Below, piece by piece: positions 27,076 to 35,427 of a DNA stretch of 51,360 bases. The DNA is from Bacillus sp. ISL-18 (lineage in GTDB: Bacteria > Bacillota > Bacilli > Bacillales > Cytobacillaceae). The notes beneath the pieces are model-generated. The model ran no database searches. It was not told the DNA's origin and saw nothing but the letters and a program-made list of their open reading frames with translations. The stretch spans positions 1-51,360 of the forward strand of contig NZ_JAGGQG010000028.1 in the NCBI RefSeq assembly GCF_018613415.1, given 5' to 3'. The translations under genes were made by a program, and so were the position numbers. Position 1 is the first letter of the stretch. Every line of letters starts with the position of its first letter.

Positions 27076-27597
27076 ATGATGAATCGTGTCGTGCTTGTAG
27101 GTCGTTTAACAAAAGATCCAGATTTGCGTTATACACCAAATGGGGTTCCTGTTGCTACTTTTACTTTAGCAGTTAACCGTCCATTTTCTAGTCAATCAGG
27201 TGAGCGGGAAGCAGACTTTATTAATTGTGTTGTTTGGCGTAAACCAGCTGAAAATGTGGCGAACTTCTTAAAAAAAGGCAGTCTTGCAGGTGTTGATGGC
27301 CGTATTCAAACGCGCAACTATGAGGGACAAGATGGTAAACGTGTTTACGTTACAGAGGTTCAAGCGGAAAGTGTTCAATTTCTAGAGCCTAAGTCCTCTT
27401 CTGGTGGTGGCGGAAGAAGCAATAACGATTATTATGGTGCTCCTCCTATGGAACCACAACAAGGTAATTCCTATGGCAGCGGCAATCAGAATCAACGTCC
27501 AAACCAAAATCAAAACAAAGGGTTTACTCGTATGGATGAAGATCCATTTGCGGGAACTGGCCAGATTGACATCTCTGATGACGATCTTCCATTCTAA
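27076..27597 (+). CDS. ssbA: Single-stranded DNA-binding protein SsbA
   Basis: The essential ssDNA-binding protein of replication. The 173-residue product has an N-terminal OB fold (MMNRVVLVGRLTKDPDLRYT; EREADFINCVVWRKPAENVA), a Gly/Gln/Asn-rich linker (residues 113-155) and the conserved acidic tip DISDDDLPF that recruits partner proteins. ATG 27076 matches MLNRVVL of B. subtilis and follows AAAGGAG. Confidence 0.97.
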   Translation: MMNRVVLVGRLTKDPDLRYTPNGVPVATFTLAVNRPFSSQSGEREADFINCVVWRKPAENVANFLKKGSLAGVDGRIQTRNYEGQDGKRVYVTEVQAESVQFLEPKSSSGGGGRSNNDYYGAPPMEPQQGNSYGSGNQNQRPNQNQNKGFTRMDEDPFAGTGQIDISDDDLPF

Positions 27598-27648
27598 AAA
27601 AGTAACCTTTTGATGGGTTTCATAAAATAAATAAAGGAGGGAATTTTC

Positions 27649-27888
27649 ATGGCAGGAGGACGTAAAGGCGGTCGCGCAAAGCGTCGTAAAGTTTGCTATT
27701 TCACAGCAAATGGTATCACTCGCATCGATTATAAAGATGTAGATTTACTTAAAAAATTCATCTCTGAGCGTGGAAAAATTTTACCACGTCGTGTAACTGG
27801 TACTAGCGCTAAATATCAACGTAAACTAACAGTTGCAATCAAACGTGCACGTCAAATGGCATTACTACCATTCGTGGCTGGAGAATAA
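27649..27888 (+). CDS. rpsR: 30S ribosomal protein S18
   Basis: A 79-residue basic protein (GGRAKRRKVCYFTANGI; KILPRRVTGTSAKYQRKL) that pairs with S6. ATG follows AAAGGAGGG. It is last in the operon, followed by a strong terminator. Confidence 0.98.
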   Translation: MAGGRKGGRAKRRKVCYFTANGITRIDYKDVDLLKKFISERGKILPRRVTGTSAKYQRKLTVAIKRARQMALLPFVAGE

Positions 27889-27900
27889 TAAATTGTGTCT

Positions 27901-27942
27901 AAAAAGACAGTAAGGATTTCCCTTACTGTCTTTTTCTTTTCT
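27901..27942 (+). terminator. rpsR terminator
   Basis: AAAAAGACAGTAAGG/CCTTACTGTCTTTTT, a 15-bp perfect stem with an ATTTC loop and T-run. Confidence 0.95.
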
Positions 27943-28010
27943 CAATAGTTGTATCAAATCAAGTAAGTGGCTAAAATAAAGAGATAGATTTAATTGTAAG
28001 AGGTGTTGAA

Positions 28011-28955
28011 GTGAAAAATGTCCGTAACTTAACGGAAGGGGCTATTCTTTTAGCTGCCTTAACTATCTTTTTATTAATAACCATCTACATCCCGCCTTTA
28101 AGCATCATTAGTGTCTTTATTCTGCCGCTGCCTTTTATCATGTTTTCGGCCAAAAATGATCTGAAATATATCGCTGTTTTCTTTATCGCTGCCATTATTA
28201 TTTCGTTTATTTCAAGTTCATTTCAAGGGCTGGGCTTGATGGTGCTTTTTGGGACTGCTGGTGCGGTCATGGGCTATATGACTCAAAAAACAAAAAGCCG
28301 TTCTGCTATTTTAATTGGAAGTACACTAACCTTTATTGTAGGTTTAATCATTTTTTATGTCGTGCTCGTCACTTTTATGAACATCAATTTTATCCAAGAA
28401 ATGAATACAATGTTAAACCAATCAATGAAACAATCAGCGGCAATGTTGAAAGCATTGGGGAATGAAGAGCAAATTAAGCTGATGCAGGCGCAAACTGCCA
28501 ACTTAATTAAAAACATTCAACAATTAGCGCCAGGATATCTAATAACTGTATCAATTGTCTATGCTTTTATTACCCAATGGATTTGTTTTCCTATTGCCAA
28601 AAGGTTTGGAATTACAGTTCCTTCTTGGGGGAAATTTAGAAATCTTAGACTGCCGAAAAGCCTTTTATGGTATTATTTAGCGGCATTAGGCGGATATTTG
28701 TTGTTTCATCCCCAAGACGGCACCTATCTATACCTAGCATTAATTAACGCGAGATTTGTATTGGAGCTATTTTTATTAATCCAAGGGTTAGCATGTTTAT
28801 TTTATATTTTCTATCAGCGGTCCATTGGAAAAGGACTTGCAGTGTTCATTGTAATTCTATCTTTCATCCTGCCGATTGTTCATTATATAATAATGATATT
28901 AGGCATTACCGATTTAGGGTTTGATTTTAGAAATCGATTCGTAAAAAAAGAGTAA
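28011..28955 (+). CDS. yybS: DUF2232 membrane protein YybS
   Basis: A 314-residue protein with about eight hydrophobic segments and no soluble domain. DUF2232/YybS is nearly always directly upstream of gdpP in Bacillaceae, as here (22 bases). Its function is unknown; the fold resembles small transporter S-components, which is only an inference. The start is GTG preceded by AGAGGTG. Confidence 0.88.
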   Translation: MKNVRNLTEGAILLAALTIFLLITIYIPPLSIISVFILPLPFIMFSAKNDLKYIAVFFIAAIIISFISSSFQGLGLMVLFGTAGAVMGYMTQKTKSRSAILIGSTLTFIVGLIIFYVVLVTFMNINFIQEMNTMLNQSMKQSAAMLKALGNEEQIKLMQAQTANLIKNIQQLAPGYLITVSIVYAFITQWICFPIAKRFGITVPSWGKFRNLRLPKSLLWYYLAALGGYLLFHPQDGTYLYLALINARFVLELFLLIQGLACLFYIFYQRSIGKGLAVFIVILSFILPIVHYIIMILGITDLGFDFRNRFVKKE

Positions 28956-28977
28956 AAACGTCAAGGAGCTGAAGACT

Positions 28978-30951
28978 TTGCCTGCATTTTTTGAAAAGCG
29001 GTCAATTCGTTACCCTTTTTATGGGCTAATTGGCGTTACGGTGATTCTGCTTATCATCCTGTGGTTATATAATTGGATTTTAAGCACAGCGGGGTTCTTA
29101 TTAATGTTAGTCCCCCTCTACTATATGTTAATCATTGACCGCAGAGAGCGAAAAGAGATGGAAGAATACATTTCCACCCTTTCCTACCGAGTGAAGAAGG
29201 TTGGCGAAGAAGCCCTGATGGAAATGCCAATCGGGATCATGCTGATCAACGAGGAGTATTATATTGAGTGGACGAATCCTTATCTTTCCTCCTGTTTTGA
29301 TGAAACTACATTGGTAGGCAGATCCCTTTATGATGTTGCTGATGCGTTGATTCCTTTGATTAAACAAGAGGTGGAAACAGAAGTAATTACCCTTCATGAG
29401 CGGAAGTTCCGCGTTGTCCATAAACGTGAAGAACGGCTGTTATATTTCTTTGATGTCACCGAGCAAACTGAAATTGAAAAAAAATATCAAGATGATCGAA
29501 CGGCTATTGCGACCATTTTTCTTGATAATTATGATGACCTGACCCAAGGCATGGATGATCAAATGCGCGGCAGCATTAATAATTTAGTTACTTCGATTTT
29601 AAATAAGTGGGCCCAGGATAATGGGATTTATTTGAAAAGAGTTTCATCTGAGCGTTTTATTGCCGTATTTAGCGAAAGAATTCTTCGCAGTCTTGAAAAA
29701 GGAAAATTCACAATCCTCGATGAAGTAAGAGAAATGACTTCTAAACAAAATGTCAGCTTCACCTTAAGCATCGGTGTGGGAACAGGCGTATCCTCCCTTC
29801 CAGAATTGGGTGCTATGGCCCAATCAAGCCTTGACCTGGCTTTAGGAAGAGGCGGAGATCAGGTGGCAATTAAACTGCCGAGCGGCAAAGTGAAGTTTTA
29901 TGGCGGCAAAACGAACCCTGTTGAGAAACGGACAAGAGTGCGGGCACGGGTTATCTCACATGCCATCAGAGATTTGATTATTGCAAGTGATAAAGTCATT
30001 ATTATGGGTCACAAGAATCCTGATATGGATTCAATTGGTTCAGGCATTGGGATTTACAAGGTAGCCCAAATGAACCAGAAGGAAGCCTATATCGTTGTTA
30101 ATAAGCAGGAAATGGACAGCGGAGTAAAACGGTTAATGGAAGAGATACGCCACCAAGAAGAATTATATTCTTATTTCATTGAACCTGAACTCGCATTAGA
30201 AATTGCCACAGAAAAGACTTTACTTGTTGTTGTTGATACCCATAAGCCTTCCATGGTGATCGAGGAACGGTTATTAAATAAAATTGACCACGTGGTGGTA
30301 ATTGACCATCACCGCCGTGGTGAAGATTTTATTTCAAACCCTTTACTTGTCTATATGGAACCATATGCTTCATCAACTGCAGAGCTTGTGACGGAATTTT
30401 TGGAATATCAGCCAAAACGGAGTAAAATTGAAATGATTGAGGCGACCGCTCTCTTAGCTGGAATCATTGTTGATACAAAAAGTTTTACATTAAGAACCGG
30501 TTCACGGACATTTGATGCAGCATCCTATCTTCGAGCGCATGGAGCCGATACGATCCTAGTTCAAAAGTTTTTGAAAGAGGACATTGATACCTATATAAAA
30601 AGGTCAAAGTTAATTGAATCGGTTTCGTTCTACCATGATGGGATAGCGATTGCTAAAGGCTCAGAACAAGACCAGTATGACCAAGTAATCATTGCCCAGG
30701 CAGCAGACACCTTATTAGCTATGGATGGGGTGAGCGGGTCCTTTGTGATCGCTAAAAGGGATGAGGGTGTAATCGCCATCAGTGCGAGATCGCTGGGAAA
30801 TATCAATGTTCAGGTGATCATGGAAAGCCTGAAGGGCGGTGGCCATTTAACCAATGCAGCTACCCAGCTGACTGGACTGACGATTGACGAAACAGAGGTC
30901 CGATTAAAATTGGCCATTAATGAATATTTTGAAGGAGTGAAAAAAGAATGA
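28978..30951 (+). CDS. gdpP: Cyclic-di-AMP phosphodiesterase GdpP
   Basis: GdpP degrades c-di-AMP to pApA and so affects potassium balance, wall stress and beta-lactam tolerance. The 657-residue product has two N-terminal membrane segments (about 15-55), a heme-binding PAS-like domain (about 75-150), a degenerate GGDEF domain (about 170-300), a DHH domain with NPDMDSIGSG (about 349) and DHHRRG (about 442), and DHHA1 with GGGHLTNAA (about 619). The start is TTG after AAGGAG. It overlaps rplI by four bases. Confidence 0.96.
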   Translation: MPAFFEKRSIRYPFYGLIGVTVILLIILWLYNWILSTAGFLLMLVPLYYMLIIDRRERKEMEEYISTLSYRVKKVGEEALMEMPIGIMLINEEYYIEWTNPYLSSCFDETTLVGRSLYDVADALIPLIKQEVETEVITLHERKFRVVHKREERLLYFFDVTEQTEIEKKYQDDRTAIATIFLDNYDDLTQGMDDQMRGSINNLVTSILNKWAQDNGIYLKRVSSERFIAVFSERILRSLEKGKFTILDEVREMTSKQNVSFTLSIGVGTGVSSLPELGAMAQSSLDLALGRGGDQVAIKLPSGKVKFYGGKTNPVEKRTRVRARVISHAIRDLIIASDKVIIMGHKNPDMDSIGSGIGIYKVAQMNQKEAYIVVNKQEMDSGVKRLMEEIRHQEELYSYFIEPELALEIATEKTLLVVVDTHKPSMVIEERLLNKIDHVVVIDHHRRGEDFISNPLLVYMEPYASSTAELVTEFLEYQPKRSKIEMIEATALLAGIIVDTKSFTLRTGSRTFDAASYLRAHGADTILVQKFLKEDIDTYIKRSKLIESVSFYHDGIAIAKGSEQDQYDQVIIAQAADTLLAMDGVSGSFVIAKRDEGVIAISARSLGNINVQVIMESLKGGGHLTNAATQLTGLTIDETEVRLKLAINEYFEGVKKE

Positions 30952-31397
30952 AAGTTATTTTTTTAAAGGACGTTAAAGGAAAAGGAAAAAAGGGAGAAGT
31001 TAAAAACGTGGCGGATGGCTATGCTCATAACTTTTTAATTAAGCAAGGTTTGGCGATTGAGGCAAACAATGCCAATATCAGTTCACTTGATGCTCAAAAG
31101 AAAAAAGAAGAAAAAGCTGCGGCCGAGGAGCTTGCGGAGGCTAAAAAGCTGAAAGAAGTGTTAGATAAGATTACAGTTGAACTGAAAGCTAAGGCTGGCG
31201 AAGGCGGCAGACTCTTCGGTTCTATTACCACTAAGCAAGTTGCTGAAGAATTACAAAAGAAACATGGCATTAAAATTGATAAACGCAAAATGGAGTTAGA
31301 TGATGCGATTCGGACTTTAGGACATACAAAGGTACCAGTAAGGCTCCATCATGAAGTAACAGCAACGTTAACGGTTTCAGTAACTGAAGTAAAATAA
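30948..31397 (+). CDS. rplI: 50S ribosomal protein L9
   Basis: A 149-residue protein with the N-terminal domain MKVIFLKDVKGKGKKGEV and GYAHNFLIKQGLA, a long central helix rich in Lys/Glu/Ala (about 41-75), and a C-terminal domain (GGRLFGSITTKQVAEEL). ATG follows GAAGGAG and overlaps the gdpP stop, so the two are translationally coupled. Confidence 0.98.
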   Translation: MKVIFLKDVKGKGKKGEVKNVADGYAHNFLIKQGLAIEANNANISSLDAQKKKEEKAAAEELAEAKKLKEVLDKITVELKAKAGEGGRLFGSITTKQVAEELQKKHGIKIDKRKMELDDAIRTLGHTKVPVRLHHEVTATLTVSVTEVK

Positions 31398-31461
31398 GGT
31401 GAAAAATTGCCAGTACGAAAGTAACAATAAACATGATAGAATAATATGTAGCAAATTTCTT

Positions 31462-31489
31462 GTGATCGGTTATAACTGGTCACTTTTTT
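31462..31489 (+). terminator. rplI terminator
   Basis: GTGATCGGT/ACTGGTCAC stem with two G-U pairs (31462-31470 and 31475-31483), then six T residues. Confidence 0.8.
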
Positions 31490-31555
31490 CTTTCCGAGAT
31501 ATGATACTTTTAATATCGTTTTTAATTATCCTTCTAGACTAGGAGGTTTTGATAG

Positions 31556-32908
31556 ATGAATGATGTATTAGCAGATCGTATGCCGCCGCAAAATATTGAG
31601 GCGGAACAGGCCGTGTTAGGAGCTATCTTTTTAGAGCCTTCTGCGCTTACTGTTGCATCAGAAATATTAATCCCTGAGGACTTTTATCGTGCCTCTCACC
31701 AAAAGATCTTTAATGTTATGCTGGATTTAAATGACCAAGGTAAAGCTGTTGACCTTGTGACCGTAACGGAGGAATTAGCTGCTGCCAAACTGATTGAGGA
31801 TATTGGCGGTGTTAGTTACTTAAGTGAATTGTCTGGGTCTGTACCGACGGCTGCAAACATAGAATATTATGCTAGAATTGTAGAAGAGAAATCTCTTTTA
31901 AGAAGATTAATCCGGACAGCAACAAATATTGCTTCTGATGGATATTCTCGTGAAGACGAGGTTGAAGCACTTTTAAGTGAGGCAGAAAAAAGTATTATGG
32001 AAGTAGCACAACGAAAGAATGCTGGAGCTTTCCATAATATCAAAGATGTTCTTGTTCGTACGTATGATAATATTGAAGAAATGCATAATAGGGTTGGCGA
32101 GATTACTGGTATTTCAACTGGATTTGCTGAACTTGATCGAATGACAGCAGGATTCCAGCGCAATGATTTAATCATTGTAGGTGCCCGTCCTTCTGTAGGT
32201 AAAACAGCCTTTGCCTTGAATATTGCCGCCAATGTAGCTACAAAAACGAATGAAAATGTGGCTATTTTCAGTCTTGAGATGGGTGCTGAACAGCTCGTTA
32301 TGCGTATGCTTTGTTCAGAAGGCAATATAGATGCACAACGGCTCCGGACTGGTTCGCTTACAGACGATGACTGGGGCAAGCTGACGATGGCTATGGGCAG
32401 CCTTTCAAACTCTGGGATATTTATCGATGATACTCCAGGGGTTAGAATTAGTGATATTCGTTCAAAGTGCCGCCGTCTTCAGCAAGAGCATGGTCTCGGC
32501 ATGATATTGATTGACTACTTGCAGCTGATTTTAGGAAGCGGCAGATCGGGTGAAAACCGCCAGCAGGAAGTTTCTGAGATTTCCCGCTCTCTTAAGCAAT
32601 TAGCCCGTGAACTTAAGGTCCCAGTTATTGCTCTTTCCCAGCTATCCCGTGGCGTTGAGCAACGTCAGGATAAGCGTCCGATGATGTCGGATATCCGTGA
32701 ATCCGGTAGTATTGAGCAGGATGCTGATATTGTTGCGTTCTTATATCGTGATGACTACTATGATAAGGAATCCGAGAATAAAAATATTATAGAGATCATT
32801 ATTGCTAAACAGCGTAACGGCCCGACCGGAACGGTAGCGTTAGCCTTTGTAAAGGAATATAATAAGTTCGTAAACTTGGAGACGCGTTATGAGCCTCCAG
32901 GTGCGTAG
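31556..32908 (+). CDS. dnaC: Replicative DNA helicase (DnaB family; DnaC in B. subtilis)
   Basis: The hexameric 5'-3' helicase at the fork. The 450-residue product has the N-terminal collar (MPPQNIEAEQAVLGAIFLEP), then a RecA-like motor with Walker A GARPSVGKTA (about residues 208-217), IDYLQLI, LSQLSRGVEQR and an arginine-finger region. ATG follows AGGAGG. B. subtilis naming uses dnaC; dnaB is its E. coli equivalent. Confidence 0.97.
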   Translation: MNDVLADRMPPQNIEAEQAVLGAIFLEPSALTVASEILIPEDFYRASHQKIFNVMLDLNDQGKAVDLVTVTEELAAAKLIEDIGGVSYLSELSGSVPTAANIEYYARIVEEKSLLRRLIRTATNIASDGYSREDEVEALLSEAEKSIMEVAQRKNAGAFHNIKDVLVRTYDNIEEMHNRVGEITGISTGFAELDRMTAGFQRNDLIIVGARPSVGKTAFALNIAANVATKTNENVAIFSLEMGAEQLVMRMLCSEGNIDAQRLRTGSLTDDDWGKLTMAMGSLSNSGIFIDDTPGVRISDIRSKCRRLQQEHGLGMILIDYLQLILGSGRSGENRQQEVSEISRSLKQLARELKVPVIALSQLSRGVEQRQDKRPMMSDIRESGSIEQDADIVAFLYRDDYYDKESENKNIIEIIIAKQRNGPTGTVALAFVKEYNKFVNLETRYEPPGA

Positions 32909-32912
32909 GTTG

Positions 32913-32946
32913 AAAGGCTAGCCCACTTTGGCTGGCCTTTTTTCTT
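32913..32946 (+). terminator. Helicase gene terminator
   Basis: AAAGGCTAGCC/GGCTGGCCTTT imperfect 11-bp stem (32913-32923 and 32930-32940) followed by TTTTC. Confidence 0.85.
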
Positions 32947-32995
32947 GTTTATTTTACTGCTGCAAAAAGTGACTAGATAACTATAATAATATTTT

Positions 32996-33031
32996 ACGAA
33001 CATAATATTATAATTTTATTTAAATGTTCGT
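32996..33031 (+). promoter_or_regulatory. Probable PurR box pair upstream of purA
   Basis: ACGAACAT (32996-33003) and ATGTTCGT (33024-33031) form an inverted pair with the CGAA core of the PurBox, 83 bases upstream of purA. PurR represses purA in B. subtilis when PRPP is low. I could not settle on one promoter; candidates are TTGCTT (33039) with TAAACT (33062), or TTGATA (33058). Confidence 0.6.
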
Positions 33032-33113
33032 GTTTCGTTTGCTTTTAGACCTGAAAATTGATAAACTGGTGTATGGTAAATAGGAAAGCCCATTTAATTT
33101 GGAGGTGCCTTAC

Positions 33114-34406
33114 ATGTCATCAGTAGTAGTTGTTGGAACGCAATGGGGAGACGAGGGAAAAGGGAAAATAACCGATTTCCTTTCTGAGAATGCAGAAGTA
33201 ATCGCACGTTATCAAGGCGGCAACAATGCTGGCCATACAATCAAATTTAACGGAGAAACTTACAAGTTACATTTAATACCATCTGGGATCTTTAATAAAG
33301 AAAAAATTAGTGTTATCGGTAACGGAATGGTTGTTGACCCGAAAGCACTTGTAGCAGAACTTGCTTATTTACATGAAAAGGGTGTGACTACGGATAATCT
33401 TCGGATTAGTAACCGTGCCCATGTCATCCTCCCTTATCATTTAAAATTAGATGAAGTGGAAGAATTACGTAAGGGTGCAAATAAAATCGGTACAACTAAA
33501 AAGGGAATTGGCCCTGCCTATATGGATAAAGCTGCCCGTGTTGGAATTCGGATTGCTGATTTGCTTGATCGTGAAATTTTTGAAGAAAAATTACAACAAA
33601 ACCTTGAAGAGAAAAACCGCTTATTTGAACGGATTTATGAGACCGACGGCTTTAAAAAAGAAGATATCTTAGACGAATATTATGAATATGGGCAACAGAT
33701 TCAGAAATATGTCTGTGATACGTCTGTTGTATTAAATGATGCTCTGGATGAAGGGAAACGTGTATTATTTGAAGGTGCCCAAGGGGTTATGCTTGATATT
33801 GACCAAGGTACCTACCCATTCGTTACCTCCTCAAATCCTGTTGCAGGTGGAGTAACGATTGGATCAGGTGTTGGTCCTTCTAAAATTACCCATGTAGTCG
33901 GTGTTTGTAAAGCCTATACCTCCCGCGTAGGTGATGGCCCATTCCCAACGGAATTAGATAATGAAATTGGAAACCGTATCCGTGAAGTAGGACGTGAATA
34001 TGGTACAACCACAGGCCGTCCTCGTCGTGTCGGCTGGTTCGATAGCGTCGTTGTGCGCCATGCTCGCCGTGTTAGTGGTTTGACTGATTTATCCCTTAAC
34101 TCAATTGATGTGTTAACAGGGATTGAAACGTTGAAAATTTGTACGGCTTATCGCTATAAGGATGAAGTTATTACTGAATATCCTGCAAATTTAAGGATTT
34201 TATCACAATGTGAGCCAATCTATGAGGAACTTCCAGGCTGGACTGAGGATATTACTGGTGTGAAATCATTGGATGAACTTCCTGTTAATGCCCGTCATTA
34301 TGTAGAACGAGTAACACAGCTTACTGGAGTACCATTAACCACCTTCTCTGTCGGACCCGATCGTATGCAAACAAACGTCGTTCGCAGCCCATGGAGACAA
34401 ATCTAA
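33114..34406 (+). CDS. purA: Adenylosuccinate synthetase
   Basis: It converts IMP, aspartate and GTP to adenylosuccinate, the first committed step to AMP. The 430-residue product has the P-loop GTQWGDEGKGK (residues 8-18), NNAGHT, GTTKKGIGPAY, LFEGAQGVMLDIDQGTYPFV in the active site, and TTTGRPRRVGWFD. ATG 33114 follows GGAGGTG; an upstream TTG overlaps that site and is excluded. It has a terminator and a tRNA cluster downstream. Confidence 0.98.
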   Translation: MSSVVVVGTQWGDEGKGKITDFLSENAEVIARYQGGNNAGHTIKFNGETYKLHLIPSGIFNKEKISVIGNGMVVDPKALVAELAYLHEKGVTTDNLRISNRAHVILPYHLKLDEVEELRKGANKIGTTKKGIGPAYMDKAARVGIRIADLLDREIFEEKLQQNLEEKNRLFERIYETDGFKKEDILDEYYEYGQQIQKYVCDTSVVLNDALDEGKRVLFEGAQGVMLDIDQGTYPFVTSSNPVAGGVTIGSGVGPSKITHVVGVCKAYTSRVGDGPFPTELDNEIGNRIREVGREYGTTTGRPRRVGWFDSVVVRHARRVSGLTDLSLNSIDVLTGIETLKICTAYRYKDEVITEYPANLRILSQCEPIYEELPGWTEDITGVKSLDELPVNARHYVERVTQLTGVPLTTFSVGPDRMQTNVVRSPWRQI

Positions 34407-34413
34407 TTAACAA

Positions 34414-34447
34414 TGAAGCCCTCATTTGTGAGGGCTTCAAACTTTTT
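34414..34447 (+). terminator. purA terminator
   Basis: TGAAGCCCTCA/TGAGGGCTTCA, an 11-bp perfect stem with a TTTG loop (34414-34439), then AACTTTTTT. Confidence 0.92.
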
Positions 34448-34468
34448 TGAAAAACATTAAAAAAAGTA

Positions 34469-34498
34469 TTGCATTAATAATTACATCCATGATATATT
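34469..34498 (+). promoter_or_regulatory. tRNA cluster promoter
   Basis: TTGCAT (34469-34474) and TATATT (34493-34498), 18 bases apart. It would start transcription about 25 bases before the truncated tRNA-Lys copy. Confidence 0.7.
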
Positions 34499-34531
34499 AA
34501 TAAGCGTCGTCACGATACGACAAAAAGTTAC

Positions 34532-34557
34532 GAGCCATTAGCTCAGTTGGTAGAGCA
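34532..34557 (+). pseudogene. Truncated tRNA-Lys (5' part only)
   Basis: These 26 bases are identical to bases 1-26 of the intact tRNA-Lys at 34675 (acceptor strand, D stem and D loop). They then diverge completely, with no anticodon or T arm. Counting three shared bases before the gene, the direct repeat is 29 bp (34529-34557 and 34672-34700). The 114 bases between copies contain no gene that I can recognise; CACGCC (34595) and GGCGTG (34627) can pair. Confidence 0.85.
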
Positions 34558-34674
34558 CGATCGAATAAGGTTCATTGAAACAGCATCAGGGCACACGCCG
34601 AGCTGCTGCTTGAATAAACTTACTGAGGCGTGGGCATCCGACGAAAATCAAGATTTAGGAAACTTCATGAGTAC

Positions 34675-34750
34675 GAGCCATTAGCTCAGTTGGTAGAGCA
34701 TCTGACTTTTAATCAGAGGGTCGAAGGTTCGAGTCCTTCATGGCTCACCA
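34675..34750 (+). tRNA. tRNA-Lys (anticodon TTT)
   Basis: A 76-base cloverleaf with GAGCCAT/ATGGCTC acceptor stem, anticodon loop CTTTTAA within TCTGA/TCAGA, T arm GAAGG-TTCGAGT-CCTTC, and encoded CCA. Confidence 0.98.
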
Positions 34751-34765
34751 TTTAAATCTAAACAT

Positions 34766-34837
34766 GGCCCCTTGGTCAAGCGGTTAAGACACCTCCCTTT
34801 CACGGAGGTAACACGGGTTCGAGTCCCGTAGGGGTCA
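34766..34837 (+). tRNA. tRNA-Glu (anticodon TTC)
   Basis: Acceptor GGCCCCT/AGGGGTC, anticodon loop CTTTCAC in a CCTCC/GGAGG stem, T loop TTCGAGT. The 3' CCA is not encoded (ATTGG follows), unlike its neighbours Lys and Asp. Confidence 0.97.
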
Positions 34838-34844
34838 TTGGCTT

Positions 34845-34894
34845 TTGATTGTCAGTGAGTGACTGGCAAGGACGGTTTCCTTGCTGATGATCAA
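34845..34894 (+). other. Hairpin in the tRNA-Glu/tRNA-Asp spacer
   Basis: An inner stem GCAAGGA/TCCTTGC (34866-34872 and 34878-34884) is enclosed by a partly paired outer stem (TTGATTGTCAG with CTGATGATCAA). There is no T-run, so it is more likely a processing structure than a terminator. Confidence 0.5.
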
Positions 34895-34903
34895 TTAAAA
34901 TAT

Positions 34904-34980
34904 GGTCTGGTAGTTCAGTTGGTTAGAATGCCTGCCTGTCACGCAGGAGGTCGCGGGTTCGAGTCCCGTCCAGACCGCCA
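34904..34980 (+). tRNA. tRNA-Asp (anticodon GTC)
   Basis: A 77-base cloverleaf: GGTCTGG/CCAGACC acceptor, anticodon loop CTGTCAC in a CCTGC/GCAGG stem, T loop TTCGAGT, encoded GCCA end. Confidence 0.98.
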
Positions 34981-34985
34981 TAGTT

Positions 34986-35058
34986 GGCTCAGTAGCTCAG
35001 TCGGTAGAGCAAAGGACTGAAAATCCTTGTGTCGGCGGTTCGATTCCGTCCTGAGCCA
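34986..35058 (+). tRNA. tRNA-Phe (anticodon GAA)
   Basis: Acceptor GGCTCAG/CTGAGCC, anticodon loop CTGAAAA in an AAGGA/TCCTT stem, T loop TTCGATT. CCA is not encoded. It is the last tRNA, followed by a terminator. A Lys/Glu/Asp/Phe cluster downstream of purA is also found in B. subtilis. Confidence 0.97.
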
Positions 35059-35061
35059 TAA

Positions 35062-35098
35062 AAAAAGAAGCTGCATCTGCAAGCTTCTTTTTTTATTT
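35062..35098 (+). terminator. tRNA cluster terminator
   Basis: AAGAAGCT/AGCTTCTT stem around a 9-base loop, flanked by an A-run and seven T residues. The 35100-35427 stretch after it is AT-rich and shows no gene or firm regulatory site. Confidence 0.9.
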
Positions 35099-35427
35099 CT
35101 GCAAAGATCCTGTAGTTTCCCTCTTTTTTCATAAAACTTTTATGTGGATACCAGGGTGACTCTTGCCCTATTAAATTCATACATTATAAGGTTTTTTCTC
35201 CTAATCCTAGAAATAAACTCCCCCAATAACTTTGGGATAATAGACCTGGAATATGTCGTTAAAATGTGAAAAATGTCAGGTGTTATACATTTTTGTTACA
35301 TTACTAAGACTATTAATCTTTCTAAAAAAAACTATGTTAAAGTAATAGAGGTCAAAAATATGGAAAATTCTTTATTAGACATACATAGCAGACTGAGAAG
35401 GGTTTTACCGTGGTTTAGGGGGAAAAA

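Noticed and set aside
34558..34671. Riboswitch or T-box leader between the tRNA-Lys copies
   Set aside because: No T-box sequence, specifier stem or terminator is visible; only a short CACGCC/GGCGTG pairing.
35281..35299. WalR box upstream of the M23 endopeptidase
   Set aside because: TGTTAT and TGTTAC hexamers are present but 7 bases apart, while the accepted WalR motif requires 5. Not called.
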